Source of the DNA: Helopsaltes ochotensis
Taxonomy: Eukaryota > Chordata > Aves > Passeriformes > Locustellidae
Assembly (NCBI GenBank): GCA_013400155.1
Contig: VXBM01000995.1
Span: 179,964 to 243,963 of the forward strand
Reading direction: 5' to 3'
DNA: 64,000 bases
Shown: positions 1 through 12,880 of the stretch, piece by piece
Position numbering within the stretch: position 1 is the stretch's first letter
How the letters are laid out: every line of letters starts with the position of its first letter
Notes under the pieces: model-generated
Told to the model about the DNA's origin: nothing
Seen by the model: only the letters and a program-made list of their open reading frames with translations
Database searches by the model: none
Translations under genes and position numbers: made by a program

Positions 1-1293
1 TAGCATGGCACAACTTATGGAGTTCTGTATACCTAGTTTAGATTTAACATATTTGTTTGCACACATTTGGGCTTAGCTTACACTGAGAAAGGAGGAGAAG
101 AATAAAAGGAGATACAATCAGGTCATCAGCTCAATTTAAATTTTACATTTTTTTTCATCACTATGTTCAACCAACCCTAGCAATTATACAGATGATCTTG
201 ATGCCAAACTGATTTTTGCTTTCATATACTCTTCACATATTTGTAGCTCTGTAGCTAATTATGGTATAACTACATAGATTCATACTAGTAGTTCTCCTAT
301 ACAGTTTGACAGAAAGACAAACCACATTCCTAGGACCCTATCTTGTCTTGCTTTTTCTGAGAACCAAGGTAGAGACACTCTCCCATGAACAACCAGCAAG
401 GAAGGGGGCTTCAGAAGAGGGTAGGACCAAAAGGGAAAATTACCTCAACACCTGTGTTTCTAGCTGGGGATTCTTGTCAACTATGCTAATTTGCTAGACT
501 TATAAAACTGAACCTGCTCTATGTCACAGGTGCATTTTCGGCATAGTTTTGGTGTGTATTTGAGTGTGTTGTGCACCTGAGGGGACTCTTCATAAAAGGT
601 AGCTGCATTTTTATCACCAAATTATCTAGCTTGTGATTTTAGGGACCAGAAAAAGTCATCCATCTGAACTGTCTCTCCTGTGATGTGAGATTAAGCATGA
701 TGCCAAAAGGTTAGGAGACCTCTGTTTTGTTTTAATGTTATTAGTTTGTGACAGATAGTCAATCTTTGATTTCTTAACTGTCTTCATGATTACATTTTTG
801 TTGAATAAAGACAGTAAGAGCGAATCTTCCCAAAATTCTTCCTGAAATCAGAAATCTTTATCTTGAGTCAAGATCTTTCAACTCTACAAAAGAATCCTTT
901 TTCATAAGTATGAATTTAGATGTATATATGGGATGCTTCATTCAGTTCATGTTCCGGGAAATATAAAGTTTTCTCCTCAGACCACTAGGATTCCATTAAC
1001 CAGTACCAACAGTTAACAAGTAACATGAATATGGTCAAAAGACTGGTGGGATAATAGTGTAAAGATTTAAACTGCATTATATATAAATCATCAATTGTTG
1101 TCCTGCAGTGAAGTGAAAAAGCTGTCCATATACTTAAATAAAAGTATTCTTCAGTTTCTAGACCGTAAGCTTTATCCAGCTCCAACTAGGAGTGTGAAAA
1201 GTATAAATTTTTTTTCTCTTTTTCTCTACTGTCTTTTTAACACAAAGACTATTTGCTTATTAAATCCATTAAATTTTCTGTGAGAGACCGTTT

Positions 1294-1307
1294 TGTGTGT
1301 GTGTGTC
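1294..1307. repeat. short (TG)n microsatellite
   Basis: About seven TG units in a row, flanked by T-rich sequence. Too short to have any inferred function. Confidence 0.8.
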
Positions 1308-4300
1308 TTTCCAAAACAAATTGTCAGGCATGAAAATGTAGGAAATTCAAACAATTTTTCCTGCTGCAGTTTCATTGAATGGTGCCATTTGGCCATGACT
1401 TGAAGACTATGTTAAGGCTTCATGTTTAAAGCTCCAGACCAGAAGACTTTCTCTGAATAATCCAGAGACAATTAAGTTCAGTCCTGCCTTCCCTTTCTGA
1501 TAAAAAAATGCCCTACTTCTCTAGCCACTCTTTGGTCCACTGCAAAGCATGCCACTCGTGAAGCCTGCAGCAATCCTGCCTTTGATTCCCCCCCTCTGTG
1601 CGTGCCAGCTGTATGGTGGCACTGATGCAACAGGCGGAAAGGGAATGGCAGCTGCCTGGGACTGTCATTATGTGCCACAGCCAGGGATGCAATGCCATGC
1701 TCAAGATACACAATACATTGTCCTAGAATACCAATATGAAAGTAGCAGGAAGTAGAGAATGCAAAGACCATGGCTTGCAACTTTGTGGTGATACAAAAAG
1801 GGGAACACTCCTGGTTCAGGCCGTTCTGCTTTCCCGTTTACAAGATTTTTTGAGAAGAAATGGACAAACAGTATATTTTATTCCAAGTCCAGTGTTATTT
1901 TTGTGTATTTTCCCTTGAGCTTAAAAAATATAATTAAACAATAACATAAATCTTGACACCAAATCCAAACACATGCACAAGCAACAAAGTACATGTGTGC
2001 AGAGCCACCTCAAAGATTTTTGCTGCTTAAGTCATTATATGAAGTTCTGAAATCTTTGCTGTATTGGGGTTTCTTTTTGAGTCTTATCTTAATTTTTATG
2101 CTGGTTACAGATCTAAATTTGCATAGTAAAACTGTTGGTCAATCAGCTTCTGGTTTCTTAGGTAACAGTTAAAGCAAACACAGCATCTTGCGTCTTAGCA
2201 TCTTGCTTGTAAGCCTCGGCCCATGGGCATCCATTTCTTTGGGGATGTTCTGTTTCTTTGGATCTGTTCTCCGAGTGCTAGGGGACCTCTAGGAGTGTTT
2301 AACTGCCAGTATCTGAGTCACATCCAGGAGTGTCTATGAACACAAGGAGGTTACTGAACACTTAACACCAAACTGGAATTTGCTGAAGGGAAGAACATTG
2401 CTGCTCTCCAGGTGCTTCTCATGTGCTTTGTCACATCTCCACTCAAGAGAGCTGCAGCCTAAAGTCTTTTTGGTAAGGTAACTATGGGATTCTTTCGCAG
2501 GATTGTTTCATAGATAAGTCACTCTAGGAAATGGTAGAACTATGTCCACTAAGATTTAACATCAGAGACCAGTCTAAAGCAAGCTGTTGGCATTATCAGA
2601 CTCTGACAGACTTAAGCAGGACCTAACCAAGCTCTTCATTAGAGGAGGTATCCTGCTTCTGCCTGGTAAATACATCTTTGGAGTGTCTACTAATAGTTTA
2701 TTTAACGTCCTTGACATGAGACCAGCCACTATGACCAAGGCCATTGCCCACCAATGTTGATGGACTGAGCTGCTGAGAGCTGTAAAGAACTGAGCAAGGT
2801 TCAAGTGCGTATTGAACTCAACTTACCTTTTATGGCATTGACTGTTATATTGTACCCTGGTCCACTTTTCTTACTCTGTCATATCAGTACGTTCTCCAGA
2901 CAAAGAATGGAATGAACAAAGTTACAGGACATTGTAAAATATGAAACTTAAGGAAAAAAAAAAACATATGGGAGCTATAAGGACACCACCGGTTTTTCAC
3001 ATCAGCATTCTCTTACAGTGGGTCTCTGCACATGCTGTTACATGGTATGAAAACAGAACCTTCTGCTTTAAAAAAAAGGGATTGAGGAACAGGTGGGACC
3101 TCTTCCCTGGAAAATCTGACAGATGCTGTTGGAAGTCAATAGAAATCCCTCAATAGATTTTTAACAATTTTATTACAAACCACCTATATTACTGTCAAGG
3201 CACCTTAATTAAGGTGAACATGTATGTTTTTCAGGTCTTACTATGTATACCTCTTTCTTTTTTCTCCTGAGGTGGGTGCCTTAGGGTGAAAGAAGTTGTT
3301 CAAAGCAGAAAACGGTTTATGCAGCTAACATGATGCTCACTACTAGGAATTGTCTCCAGTGGCTATATTTAGATGCACTGCAGCTGCCAAAACCAGCACA
3401 CATTGCTGTGTGCAGACAGGAAAGAAAGTCTGATATACCACAGGACTGGGGCAGGGGTAAGAGATATATTTCTACATAACTGACAAATCAAGCTCTGCAG
3501 CACTGTGAAGCTGGGACCATATTAATTACAAGCAGCTATCTATTTAATTTTCAGTAACTCTCTGATCAGATAATTGCTGATGTTTCAAGAAACAAATGTT
3601 TTCCCCAGTTAGAACACGGAAATGCCACACAATGCGGTGAAGTTGTTCAGGCATAGGTGGGGGCTTTACTACTTAAGCACTTTTCAGGCATTATTCTGGC
3701 TGTAAAACACCTCTCTCCCAAATTATTTGAGATCAAACTATTTCCCTCAGTGTATTTTTCTGTTGAGGTACACTGAAAAAATTTCACAGTTACTTACAGT
3801 GGATTTGTTTCACAGACCAGAGAACTTAGATCTGTGATAGCCGTTAGAAGCTGAGTGTATTTTCTGTTTCACAGAGACAAGAATACAAAGATAAGGTTGG
3901 GTTTTTTTCTTGGTGTTTAGGGTTTTTTTTTCCATTTGTTGCCTTTTTTTTTTGTTTCTTCTTTTTAGTTGTCTTGATCTCCTCCTACCCTCAATCCCTC
4001 CTTTTGGAAGAATGTGACATAGGAATTCACTTTGTATCCAATACCTGAAATATCTAATGCATGCTAGTTTATTTTGACTTTGAATGGGAGAGGACACACA
4101 CCACATCACTCAAAAAACACACTCAGCAATAAGAAAATTAACTAAATATAACATGATGCCTCTAAGATTCAGAGTGTGCGCAAGTTGGAAATATTAATAT
4201 GTGGACGATAGATGAGTTAAGGCACTTTGGAGGATGTGAAAGTGAGGTAATTAGATCACGCAAAAAAAAAAAATCCTTGCAATCAGATGTTCACCTGTTA

Positions 4301-7021
4301 AGTTTCTTTACTTAGTGCCTCCTGGGCATGGTAAGCTAGCATCGCACTAGGATGGCTTGCCTTTACAAGGGCCAGGATCGCTCTGCTCAGGAGGGGACAG
4401 CAGCAAGAGCTATGGGGTCCTGGCAAGCCTGGACTGGTGTATCAATAGGAAGCTCCAACAGAATATGCTATGGATGGTGTGTTCCTTTCAGACAGTGGCC
4501 TTCAATCATTGGTCCTAAGAAATCTTTGGGATCTTTGGAACACTTCTGTAAAGCAGTGGAATAGGGAAGACGAATTGAGTGATACAATGATGGCCTTCTA
4601 GTAGCTAGTTTTCCTGTCACGTCAGTATGTTTTTAAGGAGATTTGCAAGACCCACCTTCACAGTAGTTATTTTAGATTTATAACCTTCTGTTCAGAATTG
4701 TGACGTTTCATGCAAAGAACAATGTGGAAAACAGGAACCCCTGCTATCTTATACATTTACAAGTTAATTCACTTTGAATTTTGATAACTGTTCAGAGGCT
4801 CCCAGGAGGATGGTATTAGGTTAAGACATGAAAAGAAAGAGTCTTGTGCTGTGTTCAAGGATGAAGTTTGTCTGGGCACATCATCTCACTGTGAAACATC
4901 AAAACTCTCTGTTCCCAGTGTTCTAGGGACTGAAAAGACAGACAGCTGACATATCCAGACCAACAGCTGCCTTCATAAACAACTTCTGCTGCCAGTCCTG
5001 TCCTCATCTTTCCATGGGCTCACAAGGTTTTTCTCCAGTACACTCAGTGAACCCCCTTCCCTTTCCTGCCTTTACCCTAATTCTTCAATTGCTTAGGCAC
5101 CTCATTACCATTCCCCACTATCTCAGCCTGATGTCAATCAGAGGTTCCCTCGCGTGTTTTCCTCGTCTCTCCTGAGGATGAACAGCGGTGGAGTTGGATC
5201 ACTCTGCCCCAAGGAGGGAGGTGCAAACAATGGGTGAGCAGGAGCTCAAGTAGGATCCCTTCCCATCCCGGGGAGCAGTAGAGGGACAAGTGAGCACCAA
5301 GAGCACCTGCAGGGTTGACAGATAGCCTATGCTCTTCTTCACCTCCAGTGGCATCAATTCTACAAGGAGTAGCTATGCCACAGTGCCACTAAGTCAGAAC
5401 ACCCTCTCAAGCCTGACTTATGGTTGACTGACCTGATGTCTCAAGAGAAGGCGGGACCTGCTGGGTTCAGTCATCTCAGAAATTAATCTCCAGATAAAGG
5501 TATATTCTGTCTTGGCTCACTTAAATCCAGTTTTTAATAGTGACTATTAAAATAAAATAACAAAGGGTGGGAGTCTGTGGTAGCCATATGTTTTATTGCT
5601 GAGGGCTGGATTATTTTGTCCTGTAGAGACAGTCAAGTGATTATAGTTATTGTAAGGAAAAACAATTTCCCTTTGATGTATTTGTTCCAGGGTAGTGATG
5701 AAAGCAAGAAAGACTTAAAGATGGTAGAGTTATGCTGGTAGACAAAGCCTTTCTGAAGGGCTTTGTTAGGCATGAGTGGAGCAATGGGTGGGGAGGTCCT
5801 GTCCAGAAGTATTCAGCAAAGGGAAAATTCCTGCAGTTTAATCATAGTATAAGGCAAAATTATTATTTTGAATGATATTTTCTAGCAGTGAACAGTAAAA
5901 GAGTGTATTGGGAACAATGTATAAAAATGAAGAAAGGATTTGTATAGAATTAATTACACCTAGAGTTAGCTTCAAGGATGTATTCACTTTCTGTTCCCTG
6001 GGACAGGCAAATACCTTAGCGGGTCTGTGCTTCAGTCAAAGGCTGAAGCAAGCGGGGAGGTGTGAGCTGGGGTCAGGAGCCTGCCCTAGGACCAAACTGT
6101 GCTCTGTTCTCAGCACAGTGGCTGCTGATATAAGTAGCACTGTGGGTAGGTGCCAGGTGCTGTACCACAGAATCCATAGGATATTAAAAGCAGTTTATGA
6201 GCAGGAGCTTAATCTCTAATGCCTCCATCCAGCCTGCTCTAGTGACACCAAACTAAAATGCCCTGCTCTTGGTCTTGTGTGCAATTATTCAGGGACATTG
6301 ATGACACCTGTACAGTGGAAAGATTCTTGTGCTGAATTAAAAATCTGCTTTAAAAAAAACAAAAATGCAAGCACTTCCTGAGGAGCATGGGTCAAATCAC
6401 AATCATTATCTTTAGCTCTTAGCAAAGCACAGAGCAGATGCTGGAGATAATAAAGTTGACTCAAGAATTTTAATGTTGTTTCATAAGAAAAAGTAGCCCT
6501 TGAAGCCAATATAATTTCGAGATTTTGCTTTGAGAGTTGCAGGTAAAATATATATGTATGTCACCAAAGGCTTATTTGTGTGTACTCAGCAGAAACACAG
6601 CCTACTCAATGATGATTTCCAATAATTTTCAAAATGAAAGCCCATGGAGGATGAAAGTTGGAGTAGTTAGGCTTTAACCTTCCTGTATCTTTGATTCTGT
6701 ATGGTCAAACAGGATAACAGCAGTTATTTAGCTTACAGGAAATTATGCTCCCGGATTTCACTGAAGGTTTGAGGTGTTCCCATTACTATAAGTAAGAAAC
6801 TACTATTACAAGCTCAATCCAAATTTTTGGAAGAAGCAGATTTTGCAGCCTTCTAACATAGCTTGTTTTTACAAAGTTTGTCTCTCCGTGGAAGTCACAT
6901 GACTACATTAAGATCTTTAAGGGATCTCAAATTCTCCGAGTTGAAGTTTGCTAGCTGGAATGAAGGAACCAAAATTAATTTCTTTACAGAGTTTTCTTGC
7001 AAATCAGAAACCTTGCAAAGA

Positions 7022-7222
7022 ATGAAAACATTCACTTGTTTGTCTTGCATCCTAGTACTACTCTGCTTTGTTGTTACTGAGCAAAGTAACAATGTAGAAT
7101 CATCTAATTTCCTCAACTGGTCTTTGATTAAGCAGAAGGTCTGGCCTGGTCATGAAATAAATACAGGGATTTACAGGGATGTCATCACCTTAGCAGTTAT
7201 AGGAAAAAAAAGGAAATATTAA
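7022..7222 (+). other. small ORF with signal-peptide-like N-terminus (doubtful)
   Basis: From this internal ATG the frame encodes 66 residues. It starts with Met-Lys-Thr, followed by a run of about a dozen hydrophobic residues rich in Leu, Val, Ile and Cys, then a polar stretch, as in a secretory signal peptide. The ATG has an A at position -3. The same frame is open upstream to another ATG at 6863 (119 codons in total). I recognise no family, see no promoter or adjacent exon, and ORFs of this length are expected by chance in AT-rich DNA of this size. It is listed only because the N-terminus is unusually signal-like. Most likely it is not a gene. Confidence 0.12.
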
Positions 7223-8277
7223 TGATTGCTGCTCAAAGCCAAAGCCTTTACATTGCAAAAAGTGTAGCATTAGTTTACAAGTGAATGCTGAGACTTCCAT
7301 TTTGATTGTACATTCACAACCTGGGTGAAGGATTTTGTTCCTTTACCAAATACCTGTTTTATGAAAAATTTCTGTAAAGTATGGTTTCATTGATAGTGAT
7401 CAAAATTTAGAAAAGCTGAAGAGATGTATATCTGGATGGCAAGTCAGCTCACAAATGAATGTGAATTAGCTTTAAACTAAACCAAGTGTCCCATACAGTG
7501 GTGTTGCATGTTGCAGCTGAACAGCTGCTCTGAGAGCACAGCAGAGGTGGCCTGTGTGGCAAACACTGTAAGGTGATGACAGGAAATGCTGTCAATGAAG
7601 GGCAGGAATGTACTGCTGAATTGTGGCCTGTTTCACCATTTAGAGGGACCAAGAGGGCAGGAGGAGCACTCATGTTGGTCTTGTCTGATGTTTTTCCTAT
7701 TTGCTGTCAGAAACTGCAAATGAAGAACCCACCTGCTAGATGGGATTTGGTGTCTAGGTCAAAAAGCTGGCATAGAAAAACCAAGTATTGTCTAAAAATA
7801 ATTAAGAGGTACCAGCTACCATTGAGCAAGTTGTTGCCATTTTTCAGTCTGCCTAGTATCTGTGTAATTTGTTGAGAAGGAATTTGTATGCTCCACAGAG
7901 TGCAAAATTTTTTAAATCGTATTTTTTGATGATAATGTGCTCAGAGCCAACCTCATTTACTGCTGTTAACATGTGTAGCATGAGTTGCAACCTCTGTTTT
8001 CCTCATTTACTATGTGTTTTGTTACCTTAAACACTTATAAGATATTTGTCTTCTGATTAAGTTTATGCTGACTGGATACACCTTTTTCTCCTGGACAGCA
8101 ACTAAGTAATCCAGCACAAAAGAAGAAAGAAATTTGATGGTGATCTAACAACTGCTTTCACAATCACTTTGCAAGACTTTTTTCTCCAACTTGATGGCAT
8201 TATTGAATAATTTAGGATTTCAGTCCTCTCAAGCAGAAATAATCTATCTTCTCTGATGAATCTGAATGCTATATTTC

Positions 8278-8416
8278 AAAAAATCCCAAAGGCAAACAGC
8301 AAGAACAGCAAAAACCCCAAACCAAACACAAACTGAAAGCTACTGAAAAAAACCAAAACCAAGAAAGGACAGAAAAAAGAGAAACTCTGCTAAAGAGATA
8401 TCAAAAAAAAAAAAAG
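8278..8416. repeat. A/C-rich low-complexity tract ending in poly-A
   Basis: A run of A-rich sequence with short CCC and CC interruptions, ending in about 13 consecutive A residues at 8403-8415. It is the complement type of the T/G tracts seen near 36.7 and 62.4 kb. Confidence 0.7.
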
Positions 8417-8841
8417 AGATGTAATATGATAAAAATGGTAGAGGGAAACAAAAGATATTTAAAAATTAATGTGGTTTAGAGGTCTCAGAATAAAGAGACA
8501 CCAAAATACATTGGGAACAAAGAAACCCTTGCAGTGAAACAGGGGTGTTACCAAATGGAGATAGTGAAATTTTCATCATGATGCTGGAAAGACTGATTCC
8601 AGAGAAGTGCTCCCTTAAAGATGGTCCTATTTGCAAAGAAGCAGAATATAGTGCCTGTATGTCATCAGGATGTTGACATGCTTCTCAGTTTTCTGCCAAG
8701 CATGAAGAGCAATATTTGCAAAGCATAGGGCCAGAGTGGGGTCCTTAGAGTCAAAGGGTAGTTCAGTGGGTAGTTTGAATCATAACTGTATCATAAAGAA
8801 TAATGAGATTTGAAAAGATCCAGAGAAGTTAATCATGCAAC

Positions 8842-9713
8842 CGCAGAACCATTAAGGCTAGAAAAGATCTCCAAAATCATCAAGTCCAACCTTCAGTTGA
8901 ATAGTACCATGCCCACTATACTTTATCAAAAAGTGCCAAGTCTATTTGTTTTTTGAACATTTCCAGGGACAGTGACTTTGCCACTTCCCTGGGCGGCCTG
9001 TTTCAATGCTTAACCACTCTTTCAGTAAAGATACTTTTCCTAATATCCAACGTGAATCTCCTCTGGTGCAACTTGAGGCAATTTTTCCTTGTTCTAACAC
9101 TAGTTTCCTGGAAAAAGAGACTGACTGCCACTTCCTACAATTTCCTTTCAGGTAGTTCTAGAACATAATATGGAATCTCCTGAGCATCCTTTTTCTCCAG
9201 ACTAAATAACCCCAGTTCCCTCAGCCACTCCAAAGGAAACCTGTGCTCCAGACCATTCACCAGCTTCTTTCCCTTTCCCTGGACTCACTCCAGCACCTCA
9301 ATGTCCTTCTTGTCATTAGGGCCCCAAAACTGAACACAGGGTTTGAGGTGCAGGCTCACCACTTCCAAGGACAGGGGCATGATCTCTTCCCTGGTCCTGT
9401 TGGCCACACTGTTGCTGATACAGGCCAGGATGCCATTGGTCTTCTTGTCCTCGTGGGCACATTCTAGGCCATGTTCAGCTTCTGTTAACCAGCACCATCC
9501 AGCCTTTTTCCACTAAGCAGCTTCCCAGCTGCTCTTCCCCCAGCCTGTTTCCTTTTTGAATGGGGTTGTTATGACTCAAGGTCAAGACCTCCTACTTGGC
9601 CTTGTTGAAGCTCATACCACCAGCCTTAGCCCATTGATCCAGATGCTTCAGAGCCTTCCTACCTTCCAGTAGATCAATACTACCACCCAACTGGGACAGT
9701 GCAGTGACTTTTA
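8842..9713 (-). mobile_element. CR1 LINE fragment, 5'-truncated, minus strand
   Basis: The left end reads as the reverse complement of the avian CR1 3' end (agaaccatt..., then the catcaagtccaacc block). It continues without a large gap through the complement of the CR1 reverse-transcriptase C-terminal region: the stretches that in other copies read KRRLRGDL-like and VRPHLEY-like on the sense strand. It stops near 9.71 kb in the part encoding the segment just after the catalytic box. The insertion is therefore about 0.87 kb and truncated at its 5' end, as most CR1 copies are. Stops and small indels break the sense frame and no ORF of useful length survives on the minus strand. ORFs on the plus strand here (for example 8953-9168 and 9243-9467) are antisense shadows. 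The right boundary is uncertain by about 50 bases. Confidence 0.9.
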
Positions 9714-10738
9714 CGTGTCTTCAATGATAATAAATGAAAATAATATGGTTCTCCTGCAATAGTTCAAAACTGAACATCTACAGCTAAAACAGATCATCTT
9801 GGAAGAATAAATGTTTGATATACTTGGAATCCAGAAAAAAAGGACTGTGGGAAATTTAGAGTGTTTGACCTGGTTTCTTTATCAAGCATATATGATAAAA
9901 AATAGGAAAATGCCTTTAAGTTGAAGCTAGGCAATTCAAAACAATTAGATTTTGCTTTTTAAAATTTGATGTTACTAATAAGGGACCAAAAGAGATGGTA
10001 GAGTCTTCAGCTCTTGGATTCAAACAAAATACTTTTTTTTTAAACATCTTTCCTTGAGTTGTTTTTCCACCCAATGCAAAAATTATATTCATATCAAAAT
10101 AAGAATATCTGGATAAAATTAACTAAACTGTCATGATTGGACTTCAAACCAGACTGGTGCCATACTGTGTTACTTATCACCTTTTGTGGATGTCTATTCA
10201 AGAACATGTAATGCTTTAATTCCTTTTGTCATCTTTCAGAGTTACTGCTGAGTAATGACTTACTGGTAAGAAAGTACAAAGGAATAGGTTAAAATGATTG
10301 TTAGAAGTGATGGAAGCAGGAATTATTCAGAGGTTTTCCTTCTTGACCATTTCCTTGTTTGTACAAATAAAAAATTCTTGGTTCTGAAACCAAATGGATT
10401 GATGGATATTGGACTATATTTTATACTTTCAAAATAAACTCTGTACATTCTCCAAGTTTGGTTTTAGAAGTTTCATTTCTATTTGAGAGGCTCCATCCGT
10501 TTTTATTTAAAACTTTGATCTGCTATTTACATTTTAATTATTTTTCAGTAATTTATTGAAATATTTCCTGAATTCTACCTGGGGTTAATTTTTTCAAAAA
10601 CAAAAGTGGTTTTACGTTTTTCATGTCTTTCCTTATCAGGCTTTTCAAACTTTGGGTGAAATTTGTGCAGGTAAACTCTTTGTATGTTTATGCTGGAGAT
10701 CTCAATTTTCTTGAGATCAGAATTTCTGCTTTTGTGTC
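9714..10738. other. unique-looking spacer between CR1 and LTR-A
   Basis: No gene seen. AT-rich. A perfect 8-bp stem with a 5-base loop (gatctcaa / ttgagatc) lies at 10698-10718, just before LTR-A. It is likely a chance palindrome. Confidence 0.6.
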
Positions 10739-11537
10739 TGCGGTGGGTTGACATTTTCTGGCTGCAAGACCCCTGCCCATCTCCTTTCTCACTTCTTATT
10801 CTCAAAAGGATTGAGGAGATAAAATAAGATGAAAAAACTGTTGGACTGAGATAAAGACAGATATGTCATTTAAAAATTCCCTAACAAGCAAAACATACTT
10901 GGCATATGGAAAATTAATTTGATTTATAGCCATTGAAAAATAGAGTGGTGAGAAACAAAGACAAAAACTAAAACCTCTTTCCCTCCACCTCCCCCTTTTT
11001 CCAAGGTATTGCTTCACTCTTTCATTCCAAATCCTCTACTTTACCCATTCCCCAAGAAGCACAGGAGGAATAGGGGATTACAGTCCGTCTATAACAGCTT
11101 CTCTCTTGTGCTTCTTCCTCCTCACACTCTTCCCCTGCTCCAAAGTGAGGTAACTCACATAAGCAGACCTTCAGGAAATAAGGCACATGTTCCAACATGG
11201 CTAGCAGTGTGGATATATGTTCTGGTGTATTCCTCCCGTGGGCTAAAGAGAATTAAGTGCTTCAGTGTGGTCTGCTCCATCTCTTCCTCCATCTCCTTTT
11301 CTGACCTTGGTGTTCACAGGTCTATTCCTGAGATTTTTTTCCTCGTTCTTCACTGTCTGTGCAGTATTTTTTGCTCATTCTTAAATATGTTTTCCACAAA
11401 GTGTCACAGCTTGGCTGATGGGTTCAGCTGTGTCCTGTGATGGGTCTGTTGGAGCCATCTGTGCCTAGCACAGTGCACCCTAAATTCTTCCACACAGGCA
11501 AACTCATACCAACACCTTGACACCTACATTCAGTACA
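10739..11537 (-). mobile_element. solo LTR of an avian endogenous retrovirus (LTR-A), minus strand
   Basis: On the plus strand the element opens tgcggtgggttga and closes with a ccaacaccttgacacc block followed by cagtaca. On the minus strand this is a TGTA...CCGCA element matching the widespread avian LTR that begins TGTATTGGG and ends ACCCACCACA. Internal landmarks also match: a remnant of the polyadenylation region near 10.92 kb (the complement of an AATAAA-like stretch followed by AATTAA-like text), the cctccccc/tctttccctcc block near 10.98 kb, the tcctcctcacactcttcccctgctcc block near 11.12 kb, and the tgatgggtctgttggagcc block near 11.44 kb. It is about 0.8 kb, shorter than typical copies, so it has lost sequence. 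Flanking pentamers (gtgtc and gtatg) are only partly alike, so the target-site duplication has decayed. No internal retroviral region adjoins it. The 143-codon ORF at 11009-11440 lies inside it and is not a gene. Confidence 0.8.
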
Positions 11538-12142
11538 GTATGCTTGTCATTTTCCTTTGTCTGATCTACCCTTAGGATTAGAGGTTAGGTAACTGTACTT
11601 TGTGCTGCAAGAAAACAGAAAAGTTTTTTAGCCACAGCTGATACTACTTTGTGGAACCACTCATGCAAAATTCCATGTATTACTGGAAATTTTATTTTTG
11701 ATGAGGAATGACTCTTTGGATGAAGTCATGGAGGAAGTGATGAGCTAGTGATGACCTTCTCAATGGCTGTGCTTGGAAGGGGAATAAATTTTGGGAGCTG
11801 AAGCAGAGGGCAACCCATGGTTGTGGGGTTGCTTATCTAAACAGTTTGAAGTAACTCCTCTCTTGTTAACTTCCAAAACAAGACGCATGACAGTTTCCTT
11901 TGAAAAGGCTCTAGCTCAGTAGCAGGAAAAGAAAATGTCCCAGTCATTTCTTGAAGTGGAAGAGTGGGGACAGACATTACTGTAAGTGTGCAAGCTACTG
12001 TGAGGGCAGAAGCAGCAGCAAGCCTTGTGACTGATCAAGGCAATGAAATGAAATGACTGACAAGGAAATGAAGACTCTGCAGTGGTAGGCAGAACATATG
12101 CACCAATTGAACTGATCAGTTACCTCACACATGCTGGTCATA

Positions 12143-12168
12143 AAAAAAAGAAAAAAAAAAAGAAAGAC
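12143..12168. repeat. A-rich low-complexity tract
   Basis: Two runs of A separated by single G residues. Could be an old retroposon tail or simple slippage. Confidence 0.7.
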
Positions 12169-12857
12169 AGGTTATTTTTATTTCTGTGGACAAAGGAATA
12201 AATTGAATATTTTTTTCTCTTTTAAGCCATGTTCAACAGCCCAAATTCTAGTGGCTGCACATGTTTCAATATCACAGAGAATATGAGTAACTACAGTTCT
12301 CTCTGTGTGCAGTAAGTTAAGGGTTGATACACACTCTTCCCAGGGATGAGGAAAAAATAGTGTGACCCTTTGTTCAATGGACGCTGTGTGGAGACTAGCT
12401 AAGATTAATGATTTTTTCAAAATTAGTTTAATCCATTCAAGCCATAAGAGCAGGTTCCACATGATTGCAAAGAGCTGGAGATGACATACAAAACAAACTT
12501 ATAAGATAAGCCTAACAGTACAGTACTGGAATAGGATGATGCCAGAAGGCAGGTGTTTTTCTGAAGGGAAATACACAGTATTGGGCTGCAACCTTGCTAC
12601 AGGAGTTCCTGGCGAAGGCACAGCCGGTAGAAAAGCTATGCATCAAACACAGTTTTGCTGTTTCTCAGCCAATTTTTTGGTATGCCCAAAAAGTTTGACA
12701 TCACCTGGAGTACTGGCAGGTATTTCAGGATCTGGGATTCCAAAATCAGGCTGTAGATCACTCAGACCTTTCCACAGATAGCATTCCCACGCATGCCTGC
12801 TCATTGTAATTCTCATGTCACAAGACACTCAGGTCTTGTGATATTGTGTGCTTGAAG

Positions 12858-12880
12858 ACAACAACAACAACAACAAAAAA
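12858..12880. repeat. (CAA)n microsatellite
   Basis: Five to six CAA units followed by a run of A. Part of the A/C-rich simple-sequence class seen elsewhere in the window. Confidence 0.8.

Larger units (their letters stand above)
1..8841. other. unique-looking non-coding DNA
   Basis: I see no gene, RNA gene or recognisable transposon here. The stretch is AT-rich, with many stop codons in all frames. It contains a short (TG)n run near 1294, a slightly more GC-rich patch around 5.0-5.3 kb with no coding signal, a small ORF near 7.0 kb listed separately, and an A/C-rich low-complexity patch near 8.3-8.4 kb. Old, diverged repeats below my recognition limit could be present. Confidence 0.6.

Noticed and set aside
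8953..9467. Two plus-strand ORFs of 71 and 74 codons
   Set aside because: Antisense to the minus-strand CR1.
11009..11440. Longest ORF in the window (143 codons, plus strand)
   Set aside because: It lies wholly inside LTR-A, antisense to the element, and has no protein family features.
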